A stretch of 64,000 bases of DNA from Pycnopodia helianthoides (lineage: Eukaryota > Echinodermata > Asteroidea > Forcipulatida > Asteriidae), in NCBI GenBank assembly GCA_032158295.1, contig CM063246.1:21404135-21468134 (forward strand), read 5' to 3'. This document shows positions 51,346 to 63,086 of this stretch, piece after piece. Under the pieces are notes generated by a model. The model was not told the DNA's origin. It saw only the letters and a program-made list of their open reading frames with translations, and made no database searches. Numbering within the stretch: the stretch's first letter is position 1; every line of letters starts with the position of its first letter. Both the position numbers and the translations under genes were made by a program.

Positions 51346-52802
51346 CAAATTTATATATTTTAATACATCCAGACCATGCAGTCATTGGCTATCCATGTAA
51401 AATATATACGTTATTGCGCTCAGTACAAATGCGTGTGAATATCAAGCAGATTCTGTACACAATGATACATAATTTAATTCAGCCATTGTGCATACATTAT
51501 ATTACGCTCATTATTAACTCAATTTCCACCGTTCAATTTGGATGCCCCGTAAAGCATTTATTTTTCAAGCGACAATATTTTGATTGGCTCAAACCACAAT
51601 TTCCTGTAAGAGACAACGAGAGCTAATACCACACCAAGCTTAAGATTCCTCCATTTAAAAGAAAAAAAAAATTGTCCTCTCTTTCGCCATCATTTTGTAA
51701 TAATCTCCTCTCTTTTTTCCGTTCTTTTCTTTCCATCCTTCGGTAAAACAGGAAATACTTTCTTTTTTGTGGGGAGCTCAGCTTCGCCGCGGAAAAGCGC
51801 TCTTCCGTAGCCGAGCGATTCGGATACCGTTGACTAGCTCAATTTATGCCGCGGGACAATAGTGGTTCAGTCCGCGTGAATGAACAGTATATAATGGATC
51901 ATCGCTGGCGATTCTAATAGAATAATGTGCGTGTCATTCAATCGAACGTGAGCCAAATTGGCTGGCTGCATTAGCGGAGAAAAAATAAAATAAAGCAGTG
52001 CATGTCACTGAAAGTACTTTTTTTCTCTCCTTATAATGCTTGCGTGGGAGTTTGAAAACAGCAACCAAAAGAAGAAGAAGCAAAACAAAATTTAAAGACG
52101 GGAAAGTTGTACTTTTTGCTAGGCATTCATCCCTGACCGTACTAGCATTTGCATAAATTTAGATATTAACATAATTAATTATCGTGTAAAGTCGCATTTT
52201 CATCGAATCTGTGCGCTCGTTTATAGACGGTTTCGCGCGGGAAAGCGTTGGAAGTTTCAAACGAATGAGTAAAATGCATACATTGGCCAAAGTATAGGGT
52301 CCATTCAGGCACGGTAATAATGGACAGAGAAATTAACTTGCAAATATATTTGTTTGAGTGTATGTTTGTTATGTCTAAGCTCTAATGTCGTACATTAAAC
52401 AGGCATTGGCATCTGCAGGGTACCTAGGTCTAAGTTTCATGACGTTGCTGACCACAGAATCTGCCCTTGCGACGCCCTCATGTAAATGGCACTATTCTAT
52501 AGGTGAGCCTTGCGCGCAGAGTTCCTTTGTATTATAGACATGCAACTGGACTCTGGTCGTTCATGTAGCCCAGCTCATACATTAATGATTCATATACATA
52601 AGGATTGATGGACAGTATCTTGTTGAGGTTGGCTTAATGAAAATGCTACTTACAAACAGTAGGATTGTAACGAGTCTACGCTTGACAGACTTGCAACTTG
52701 CAAAATGCAAAATGGCTGGCTCCGACGTCACACACTGCGGCCATTTTGTCGTTCTTCTATGCAAATGGCGTTTGTATACCTTTCTGTACACAGTAAGATA
52801 TA
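51346..52802. other. noncoding DNA, nothing recognised
   Basis: AT-rich, including a long chance open frame that overlaps the repeat at 51293. No protein family is recognised in it. Confidence 0.6.
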
Positions 52803-52906
52803 ATCACGACGGGTTCAAAGCACTTCTGTTTAACTCTCATTCTGCAGCTGCAGTATCACGACGGGTTCAAAGCACTTCTGTTTAACTCTCATTCTGCAGC
52901 TGCAGT
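52803..52906. repeat. perfect 52-bp tandem duplication
   Basis: The unit begins ATCACGACGGGTTCAAAG and ends GCAGCTGCAGT, repeated twice with no difference. Either very recent or an assembly artefact. Confidence 0.95.
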
Positions 52907-53875
52907 ATCATGTGGGAAACTTATCTTTATGAGAAGTATTCTTTGAAAGACAAGGTACAGGATTGGTAAAACAGAAAGCCGGAAAAACTTGTAAGCTTCA
53001 GTTTGAAAAACCTACTCCTTACAAATGTTATATCAGCTACAATCCGTTTAAGAAATGTTGCCTTCTGTATTACTTCAAAAGTTGAGAAAAACCTTATAAG
53101 TCCGAAATAGATACAGTCAAGTTTTTTCTCTCTTCTTTTCTAGAAAAACGTGCTCAACAAATCCGGCGAAAGTTTCGCAGGTCGTTCGTGTTGAGTGTTT
53201 ATTGAAGTCTAGAGAATAGCATTTAAGTTGTACTCTTCCAAAATTGCACCGATGGGCCTTCCCTTTAAACAGGTGTATGATGTCATTTCAGCGAGGAGGA
53301 AAAAACCGGAGCACGTTTTTCCGTCTCAAACTCTAAGAGGGGCCGACCCTCTCTTCCTTGCTACCTGTTGCCACTTACAAGACCGTCAAGGGTTGCCCCA
53401 AAGCCACGCATCGTGTTGCGACTGCGAAACACAAATCCAGAAATGGAAGAAAGTGCCGGATAAAATAACGTCTGAAAATTGCATTTCAATTTCCGAATCC
53501 CGCGTCTGAGGGTAGCGTGGCTGGCGCCTAGCATTTTCGTTAGTACCCTACCAACAGCATCGCCGTCGGACGGGTTGTTGAACAGACTTCAGATGAGGCA
53601 AAACACACCGGCATTTTCTTGCATTCAGCTGTCGGTCTGCATTCTAAAGTTTCCCTAAAACTAGGCCACACACAAAATGATAAAATACAATGCATTATTG
53701 ATACCGCTACGTTTCAATAAATTTAAGAGCAGGTTGTTTCAGTGGGAGAACATAAACTTGAGCTTAGAGGACGTACGTCATTACATTTAGACCCGATCTT
53801 ATATAGTTTGATAAATGGTAAGGTGACTGCCCTTTTCGATGAATGTGTAAAAAGGGACACGCGGCTTGACTTGGA

Positions 53876-54016
53876 CCCTTTTCGAAAGCACGGGTTTGGT
53901 TTTGGGCTCCGGTTTCGGATCCGTCGGTAATTTAGAAAACAATTGTACTTTCCGTACGGTGCGTGAAATTGCGTGCGGAGCCTCACCCAGTGCCGAAGCC
54001 TCGGTTTCGAAAAGGG
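53876..54016. mobile_element. short TIR element, CCCTTTTCGAAA ends
   Basis: 141 bp with ends CCCTTTTCGAAAGC and inverted GGTTTCGAAAAGGG. The ends are closely related to the element at 10563-10863. The interior also shows GTACTTTCCGTACGG. Confidence 0.65.
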
Positions 54017-54887
54017 TATTAAATTAGTGCCAACAAGATTGAAGCAATTTTACAAAGAAGTAGGTGAATGCTTTAAAACAAGGAAAGGAAAAGCAAAACA
54101 TAATGAAGAAAGGCAACAAATTTTGAGACTTAAAGGAAATTATCTCCGTGTACTAGATGTGTCGTAATCGTGTCAAGGGGTGATGTAGCAATTACACAAT
54201 AACTTCTGGTACACTAATTATTTGTTGTAAAGTACTGCAGCCTAATTGAGGAAAATAACAGTTGTAGTTTGGGTCTTGGGTGGACTGGACTCCGTAATAG
54301 CTACCTGCGAAGACGCAGCGAGCATTTTCTACGTTCTGCTAATCATCGCCCGATGCCCCGCGGGCACACGCGGTAAAGTAGAATAATGAAAATAGATCTC
54401 CCTTGCAACATCCACGGGGAATAGTGAAGGGAAACAGCCGTCTAACATTACGCTCTGTACTAGTCATCGTTCATTATGATCGATTGGTGTCGTTTACCCT
54501 GCGGCCATTTCATTAGCTATTCTTTAAACAAAAAAAAATAGCAAATTGTTCTGCTATAAGCTAATTAATTGTTACAAATTAACATTTGAACCGTACATCA
54601 GCTGTGCTATTCTGCAGATAAGCAGTGAATGTTTCTATATGGCTAATACTTGTTTCATTTCATTTTTCTATTGATACATTAATGTTCTCATGGCCTATGG
54701 CTACACAAGCCAGGCCACCCCGTGAATGACGTCACAGTGTTGCAAATGCAGGGAAGGCAGCGCCCATATAGGAATATGATTCAGTATACACTAGTTATAG
54801 ATTAGTCAGCCTGAGAATGACATTAGGGAAACGTTGCATTGCTACCACGTCCGAAAGAAGAATGATTCAATGTTTACAAGATGATAA

Positions 54888-54994
54888 ATGGTCGTGGGTT
54901 CGAATCCCACCTGAGTAATATGCATGTGGATTTTTTTTTTTTAAATAGGACTCGGGAAAGTGATTATACAGTGCTTTACACACATCGGTGAAAC
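54888..54994 (+). mobile_element. tRNA-derived SINE fragment
   Basis: GTCGTGGGTTCGAATCCCA is followed by ATGTGGATTT, GGACTCGGGAAAGT and ACAGTGCTTTACACA, in the same order as 6355-6505. The 5' box A part is lost. Confidence 0.65.
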
Positions 54995-57334
54995 CAAATA
55001 ATATGCTTAATCCCCGATGCAAATTCAACATCTTTTAGATAAATGTTTCACAGTGGTATTTCTCTGACGAATTTGAAATCATGCATTTTTTTTTCTTCTA
55101 TTCTGGCAGTATTTTAGACGAAATATTTCCCGCTGTCATAAATTGTATAATCAGTGAGCTGTCTGATTAGGGAAACCAGATCACCACCCCCCCCCCCCCG
55201 TTAATTACAAATCCTATGCTCTGTCTTTAAATTGAGAATGCATTTGCCATCTTTTTGTTTTTCGTCGGCTGTGGTTACATACGCATCATGTCAACCCGTC
55301 ACTCCTTTTCGGAGAGAGAGCCGCTGAGTGCTCCATGGCGTAAACTCGTCATTAATTACCCGCGAAGTGTTCCGCAGAATCTCCCGAGCCGATCCAAGGC
55401 ACACACCGTAAATACGCAGCTCCAAACGGGTAGTAAGTGGACGCGTCAGTCAATAGCGATCAGACGAGGAACGTCAATCTGATGTCATTTAGGCGGGAAA
55501 ATAACTCAGTTGAAAACAAAAAAAAAGTGGACTGTGATTATTAACAAACGGAAATTTCATCTCGGCGTACACGGAGCCCTGTGTACTAGAATGACGTCTA
55601 GGTGCCGATTCTCATTCAAAAGAAATGCGGGGCCAGACTACTTCATCGACCAGCCTCGGTTTGACCTTGTGACTTTTCTACAAGGCAAGCATAATACACG
55701 CGCAATTGCGAACACGAAACAGCCCAATCACTAAAATGTTTACATTTCATTTTCGTTCTGTTGTTTTTTCAGATCTTCCGAAAAAATAAATCGATGGCTT
55801 TTCCCCCGCCGCCAGGTCTTGCGGAAGATTTTTCTTTCCCCATTACAAAAGGTTAGAACTACAATGGTAAAAAAAAAAAAAACAGCCCAAGAGAGAAGGC
55901 TTACTGTATGTCTAGTTTCCTACGACTTTAATAAGAATGTTTTGAACAATTTTCAGTGTAAAAAAAGAGGCTAAATGTAAAACAGGTTTCGTGAAGTAGA
56001 GGTTTTTTTAATGTTGCTTAAAGCCCCCCTTTATGTTCTGTGGCTGTCCTGAAGAGGAAAGATCTGTCTCTGAACTTGGAGGTTTGATGGGTCAAAGACT
56101 TCCGTTTGCGAAGCCGGTTTCTATAGCTCAATTTCCCGCCAAAACTGACACTTTCACGGCCGGGCATTTTGTTGTAAGCAATCCCGTCAACCTCAAAACA
56201 AGAGAGAAGGGGAAGAGAGAGAGAGAGAGAGATGGGGGGGGGGTCTAAACTTTTAGAAAGAAAGACTGGCATTTATAGGGTTTCCATTCTCGCATGAATA
56301 CAACCAATTCTCCCGACCCATTCTTGATGAATAAGATCGGATATTAGAGCCGACTTGCGGAGGGTTCCTCCTCGGTAAAAGAAAACGCCTGCAGACAGAC
56401 GATAGAATTTCAGCTTTCTCTATTTATCCATCATGGAGTTAATAAATTAAGGAGGACGTCTTCCGAAGGCATCCCCGTGAGGGGTTGAAGAGGGTTTGAG
56501 GACTGAATGAGTTAGAAGAAGAAGAAGAAGAAGAAGAAGAAGAAAAGAAAAAAAGGGGGAGTGGGTTTTTTTTTCTTTCTTTTTTAATCCTTTCTATTTC
56601 TTGGTTATCGAGCGGACACAATGATGTACAAGCACCTAAGTTTGGACAAGATCGGTTCCCGCCATAAATGAAAAATATTGACTTTGTGCGGACTGATTGG
56701 CAGCCATGCGGGTCTGTTTACAGTGTAGGGATCGCTGGGAAAACAACGTGGCAGAATCACGGCAACCAAAACGGAAAGATTTCGGGCGAGCTTTTTTTTT
56801 TCTTTTTTTTCAATAACGCAAGAGATCACATTTCTGTTTGTGAATTGCCAACTCTGTTTCCAGAATCAAATGAAGGCGGAATTCCCGCTGGATTGTTATC
56901 CATTTTTCCCTTGAAAATTGGAATCTGATTGTTTGGGGGAAATTAAATTTTGGTTCTACTTCATTTCGAAATGTAAACGGATTTACCGCGAGTGGAGGCA
57001 TATCCTTCAGGCTTAGTTGTAGTGGAGATCTCGACCCTCATCGGTGGTCACTAATATGAAGAGTAGACTGGTGGGGGGGGGGGGATCAACAATCTGAGAT
57101 ACGATACCTTTGAGTAGAAGGAAGCTTTCAGTTACAAGTTGTCATTACTCAGTGTTATGTACAGGACAAACCAGGCAATTCTGTTTCAAGACAGGGGTAT
57201 TTGGTATTGGTATTGACCAAAAGAACTAGGGGGCTTGGCTGAAAGCTGTGGCTTTGGGTTTGATTTAGAATCGTGCTGACCGTAAGTGTTCTATTATGGG
57301 GGATGTAAACGAGTACCCTAGTGGTCAGTGATGT
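54995..57334. other. noncoding DNA with low-complexity runs
   Basis: A poly-C run at about 55186-55199, a GA run at 56216-56231, (GAA)n at 56514-56543 and a poly-G run at 57073-57083. No gene is recognised. Confidence 0.6.
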
Positions 57335-57744
57335 TCAACTTAATAATAATAATAATAACAAAGACATTTGTAAAGCGCCTAATGCAAAAGCCTCTAAGCG
57401 CATAAAGAGAACAATAAAATATACAATAAGTGAAAGAAACATTACTAGTAAGCAGATTACAAATAAGCACATTCAAACAAATGAGTTTCTAACAGAGACT
57501 TAAAACAATGTAAAGAACTAGCCTGGCGAATATGCACAGGAAGACTATTCCAAAGAAATGGAGCGGCGTAAGAAAATGATCTTTGACCATAAAAAATGGA
57601 AGAAGCCCTAGTAGTTGCGGTAGGCAATGATTGTTGTGATGAACGTAAAGTCCTAGCAGGGGAGTAATAGTGAACAAGTTCAGATAAATAAGCAGGAGAT
57701 TGACATGTTTGAGCTTTGAAAGATAACAAAAGAATTTTATAAAC
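57335..57744 (-). pseudogene. 5'-truncated LINE, reverse transcriptase C-terminal end
   Basis: Minus-strand translation includes SPAYLSELVHYYSPARTLRS, YGQRSFSYAAPFLWNSLPVH and FKSLLETHLFECAY. This is the characteristic end of CR1/L2-like LINE ORF2 proteins. The 3' tail follows with GGCGCTTTACAAATGTC and an ATT-repeat end at 57342-57356. Only about 90 C-terminal residues remain, so it is a dead 5'-truncated insert. A TTAA MITE begins at its 5' edge. Confidence 0.85.
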
Positions 57745-57748
57745 TTAA

Positions 57749-58104
57749 AGGTATTATACGGGATTGGTAGAGCTGACAAAATAGTCGCAGACAGTGTTCA
57801 TGTTTTGTGTGATTCAACATATGCATGAACAAACAAACCTGGGAAAGTTTGAGCTCAATTGGTCATCGAGGTCACGAGAAAATAGTGAAACGAGACCTTA
57901 TGTGTTTTCTGTTTTTTCAAACATCGAGTTTTTATCACGCGTGATAAAAACTATATTGTTTTACTCATTTCTCAGAAACATAACGTTTTAGGCAAAGATA
58001 TTTTAAGGAACCCTTTCTACCATTACTTACTTTAAATCATGTAAGTTATGTGTGAGTCTGTGAACATTTGTGTTTTTCGATCTTACCAATAGTGTACAGG
58101 GCCT
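57749..58104 (+). mobile_element. TTAA-flanked MITE
   Basis: A 356-bp element between TTAA at 57745-57748 and 58105-58108. Closely similar to 17280-17626 throughout, including the TTTTTATCACGCGTGATAAA palindrome. Confidence 0.85.
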
Positions 58105-58142
58105 TTAAGAGGTGTTTGAAGCTTTGCATGGTGTGGAAAATA

Positions 58143-58366
58143 CGAAATAACTACAAATAGTAAACTTGCGGGTACAACCATGAGTAAAAAATCTCTTTTG
58201 AATGAAGTTTTGGCTCTGAAAAGAGCCGGTGTGATGGTCTCGACGTTTCGAACAACACTGTTCGAAACGTCGAGACCACAACGGCTCTTTTCAGAGCCAA
58301 CACTTCATTCAAAAGAGATTTTTACTCATGGTTGTACCCGCAAGTTTACTATTTGTAGTTATTTCG
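58143..58366. mobile_element. long fold-back with two opposed histone-type 3' stem-loops
   Basis: Two near-identical inverted arms of about 110 bp start CGAAATAACTACAAATAG and end GGTCTCGACGTTTCGAAC, around a short centre. Each arm holds GGCTCTTTTCAGAGCC, exactly the consensus of the histone mRNA 3' stem-loop (six-pair stem, TTTC loop): plus strand at 58283-58298, minus strand at 58212-58227. A purine-rich AAAAGAGA follows about 13 bases downstream, as in a histone downstream element. Confidence 0.85.
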
Positions 58367-61300
58367 GATGTTCAACTTCTTGGTGGAGAATAACATGAGT
58401 TTGAGGGGCGTGGTGCGACGAAATTTTATTTGCCTGTTTATTTTTGTTGACGCTTAAAAGACTGACGTGGTGTGTGGGTTAAGCCGTACATTATCTGTGG
58501 CTTACTTAATTGTTTTCAACTTCTAAGCTAGGTCTAAGTCGGGGTAATCGCATAAAATCGACAGATAGAGGTAAAAGTGTGTGAAGACAGCTTGAATTCG
58601 ACAATGTGTTCACTTGTCCGATTTGTTTCATTTCACTAAGCTTTGTGATAGTAGTCAAGCACTCATGTAAGGTTGTTTTAAAATAACATAATATCTAAAT
58701 AAACTGGGCATAAGTGACAATTCTTTTACAGTTTTAGATGGCTCTGTTAAGAGATAGAGCAGAAACAATACATCATTTCGGGCAGCATGCATGTATCGTA
58801 ATAGTAAGAGAAAGATGGGCCACACGAGCCATTTAGCGTGATCTGCTTTTCAGTCAAGAGTCGTCTACTTTATGTATTGGTTGCGCGGGTCATCGTTCAT
58901 CGTCCTACGACTGATTGATGCCTCGCGTGGCATTCGCAGTTCTTTATGGATATTTCACCTCCCCCCACCTTTAGCAAACCAACTGCCATTAAAAAGAGAT
59001 ATGAACAATCTTAACCAAGGCAAAAACTCTCATACAGTGTCCACCACCCATCAACTTGATGTTAGACATTGATTTTTGACACCGTTGTAAATACTGCATG
59101 TCATTTAAAGCCATATCATTTGAATTTATGCAAGAGTCCGCCGGGTTGTGAATACTGGCATAAGCCGGAAGCCGGCCATTTTCTTTACCCCTTTCCGGAC
59201 AGGTGGCGGTTACCCGGGGGATGGAAAGGAAAAAACCACCGGGTGGCCGTGCACCTCATCACCGTCCACCTGCTCGGGACGCCAGTCTGCTCCCAGTGGG
59301 AGGTGTGAACGCTCTCTCGGTCTGAGAGCTCGTCTTGTTTGTATATTATAAGGACAGTCCTCTGTGTACGAACGTCGATTTCATAATTGTGGTCTTTCAC
59401 TGGTTCAATTTGAACGATTTTTCACAAGTTCGTGCGATAGAGTTCGCTTCACAATATGTAAAGGGAACTCGCAATAAGCAGTCAATATACAGTGGAGCAT
59501 ATTGAAGTGTGGGCCTATACATAAACAAAATTACTCCATAGACTTTAATAATCGAAGTGATCTCTTTTTTACATCGTCCCGAATCAACCCTAAGCAATCA
59601 CAATACTGTGAAGCAGTAACATAAAAGTAGAGGTTTAGAGCACTGTGAAATTAAAGAGGTGCTCTAAGGTTAAATTCAGTTTTGCGATGCACTAATTTTC
59701 CAATAGAAATAGTCCTTTTGTAAAGTGGGGGGGGGGCGGGGTGACAAGTCTCTAACCTCACGTAGAATGGTGTAAAGTGTCATTTTAGTTGATACTCTTT
59801 CAGAGCAAAATTTTAAAAACATGACATCATCGGACATAAAACAAAAACAAATGGGTCTGTACATTCCATAGAGGAGTTTTGTGCCGGTCAAAAGGTCAAA
59901 TTCAAAGCCGTCTGGATTGGTCATCATCAACATCAATTTTTAGAAATGAACTAACGACTCTCTGCACAACAATGAACAGACCACGTCATTGAAATGTGAA
60001 GTCATCGGACGTTTTTGGATTCATTTGAAAAGTATTACACACAGTGGCATTTTAAACTGTTTTAACGTGAGGTCAGAGACTTGCATTTTCCCTCCATTTT
60101 CATATGAGGACTTTATCTATTGGAAAGTGAGTGGATCACAAAACTGATTTTTGACAATTTTCTTTTGTAGCTCAGTTTGTCACTTATGCGTATTATGAAG
60201 CACACAGTATAGATTTTGCATATTTTTATTGAGTAATTTATCAGTTTATTTATTAGAAAAATGTAATATTTTTTTCACGAGGTGCCATTTTAAATTTCCT
60301 TTTTCCCCCTTCAAAATCATCGATCCATCCCGTTGAATTAGAATTAGTTGCTTTCTTCTACCAATATATTCATTTCAATAATTCATACGATTTTATTTTG
60401 CAGTTCTCACTCCACCATTCTGCCTTTTGAGACTCCTCAAAATGTCCAATTATCCGATTGCGAAATTACCCTCGAACAATATTGACAGCCTTTCAATATT
60501 TGCGAGATTGTGAAGTTTCCATTTATCACCAGAAAGTGGTTTTTTGTGTGTGTATGAATGGACAATCAACTGAAGAGCCTCTTAAATAAGTAAGTTCTTA
60601 TCGATCGCCATTGAGTTGGAGTTTTTGTTTAATTGAGAGCGAGTTGTGACGGATTATTGATTGCAAATTGTGTGCAGATTCTCACGGCCATCATGTGTAG
60701 TGATTTAGCTAATTCTCCTGTGTGTGTTTTTTCTCCTCTTCTTCTTCTTCTTCTCAATTGGGCTGCCACTTTAAGAATACCTACAACAATGGGGAATTCC
60801 CAACAATGGTGGCCAATTTGGAATAATCTCGCAAGGACACCACCACTCGACCGCCATCACCCTGCATGACACCTTCTTTGTCGTGTCCCCTGTGTGTTAT
60901 TACGATCAACAAACAATACGGACTCTCATGTTGCCAAAATGGGTGCCTGACTATATTTCCTCCCGTCCAGCCTCGTTTTGGATACTTTTAGATATGAGAA
61001 AAAAACCAAAATGGCCTCCCAATGATAAAGCCCCCGTAATAGTTTTTCCTGGTTGTGCATTATAATCATCTCCACATTGAACAACGAACCAGTCGAATCC
61101 AAATGAACAGGGCTTCAGCAGGCCTACCCCCCCCCCCCCACAACAACACCCACTGTCGTGGTGTCGCATGAATCGACGAACCGTTTACCCACCTATCCGT
61201 TATCAATACGTAAAAGCCAGATGTAAAACGCGGGGAAACAAACAGAGGACATTCCAAGTCACGGTCCGTCTTCGGTCACCGGAAAACGGACCCGTGCCTC

Positions 61301-61973
61301 ATCGATTCCAATTCTCGCGTGAACATTCCCCCATCGATCCCAAATCTCGCGCGAACATCCCCCCCCCCTCCCCCTCTCTCTCCCTCTTCCTGTTCCGGAA
61401 ACGATATTCACGGTGTTTCGGTGATTGTACTAATCCAGTCGATCCCGCAGAGGGCAGTTTAGTCATGACAGGTAGCTTGCTCCGACTCGAGGAAAGTCAC
61501 GCTTTTCTAACTCGGTATTGTGTGATGACAAGTGCGAAGCACAAAGGCAGTCGGGTGGAGGGTGGAGCAGAGTGGGAGGGGCTTATCAGCCGAAGCTTAT
61601 AGGCTATCGAGTTGTTGTCATTTTAACACTAAAATTTCAAAAGAGAAGAAAGAGTGTTGTACGAAAATGAAGAAAGGGGATGAAAGACGGTCACGTAGAA
61701 GAAGATGTAAAAAGTGAGGGGACCCACCTGGATTGCCACCAATACTTCAAAAAGATGGAATTCCGAAAGCAATTAATCCATTCCTTCACTTTGAGATTTT
61801 ACTGTCTTGTTTGTCGGGTTATTTTTCTTCTTCTTTATTATTAAAAATAACTTTAGAAAAATGATAACGTTAAGGTCAGTGCGTATGTTGGGGGTGTTTA
61901 TTTGTTTGTTGGGGGTGTTGGAATGTTGTTTTGGGGTAGGTTTTTTTTTGTTGGGGGGTGTTGGGGTGTTGTT
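58367..61973. other. noncoding DNA, nothing secure
   Basis: A single unit related to the 25-bp minisatellite lies near 59650-59675. Poly-C and TTC runs occur at 60738-60753 and 61128-61139. Open frames at 61168-61602 look like chance. Confidence 0.55.
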
Positions 61974-62064
61974 TTTGTTGTTTGTTTGTTTGTTTGTTTG
62001 TTTGTTTGTTTGTTTGTTTGTTTTTGTTTGTTTGTTTGTTTGTTTGTTTGTTTGTTTGTTTGTT
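61974..62064. repeat. GTTT tetranucleotide microsatellite
   Basis: About 22 GTTT units with one interruption, flanked by GGGGTGTT-rich sequence. Confidence 0.97.
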
Positions 62065-62560
62065 GGGGGCGTTGGGGTGTTTGTTTGTTGTTCGTTGTTT
62101 GTGCTCAGTAACTTATTTTAGTCGTACCCTCATAATGATTGCTGATTGCAAGCTTGATTATGTCAGCTTCTATATGCTATGTAACACTACTTTGTGCTAA
62201 GTGAATTCGCCTCTCTGTACTTTCATTCCATCGTCCATGCTTCACTCATGACAGACATGATCCCATCCCACTCCGAAGCCGTCGTCTTAAACTCCCCCAA
62301 GATGCTCCTTGAGATGCCAAAAAATCGCCCCTCCACTTAAATCGAGTCTTATACCCATCAACCTTGACATGCACGGTGTTTCGAGTTAATCCACACAGTG
62401 TAATCAGCTGCAACATCAATCTACGGGCCGTCCTCTTTTCCTTAATGCATCTCATACCTTTAAAGGTGCACTTCACCTTTAGGCAGAGTTCCTTTCATTC
62501 CACGGATCCCCGTTTGTGTTGTTCTCTTATATAGAATCACCACATTGAAACGCCACCACA

Positions 62561-62693
62561 GAGCAAGTTCGGGTGGGCGAGTAGAGTGACTATAGACTAA
62601 CCAGAAACGGTGTGAAAGTGTGTGACGTAGCTCTCGAATTTACAAGTCAATCTCCCTGTGCTAGTCACTCTAGTCGCCCACCCGAACTTGCTC
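62561..62693. mobile_element. short TIR element, 32-bp arms
   Basis: The arms at 62561-62592 (GAGCAAGTTCGGGTGGGCGA...) and 62662-62693 are inverted copies with one mismatch around a 69-bp centre. A flanking ACA on both sides may be a 3-bp target duplication. No coding content. Confidence 0.7.
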
Positions 62694-62892
62694 ACAGTTG
62701 TCGTCAGTTTCATAAGAATACAACATAAAACAAACCGCCATGTTGCTTGTAAAAGTTGCCAAGGTGTTAATCTCGGGTTTTTAAACTGTTTATTTTGTTT
62801 TTCTTTTCTTTTTTCTTTTTTCATTTTACATTTTTTCCCCCGAGATGAATCTATTTCCATCAGCTGAGAATTCCTTTTTGTTTGTATACCTT

Positions 62893-63086
62893 GGCCCAAT
62901 TTCATAGAGCTGCTTAAGCACAAAAAGTAGCTAAGCACAACAAAATTATGCTTACCAGAATAAGGTTACCAGCTAAACTACCACATCACATGTACAATTT
63001 GTAACTGGTATCCTGCTCATTTCTGCTAAGCAGGCCATTGTTAAGCAATATTTTATCTGCTTAAGCAGCTCTATGAAATCGGGCCC
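62893..63086. mobile_element. palindromic MITE, GGGCCC family
   Basis: The ends GGCCCAATTTCATAGAGCTG and AGCTCTATGAAATCGGGCCC are inverted. The interior has CTGCTCATTTCTGCTAAGCA. A near-intact copy. Confidence 0.85.

Noticed and set aside
51123..51626. 167-codon hydrophobic open frame
   Set aside because: It runs through a dispersed repeat and AT-rich DNA, and no domain is recognised.
53228..53509. 93-codon open frame
   Set aside because: No recognisable motif, no splice context, and it is in a noncoding stretch.
61168..61602. 144-codon open frame
   Set aside because: Low-complexity Pro/Ser and CT-rich sequence, with no family resemblance.
61902..62111. Phe/Val/Cys-rich open frames
   Set aside because: Translations of a GTTT microsatellite.
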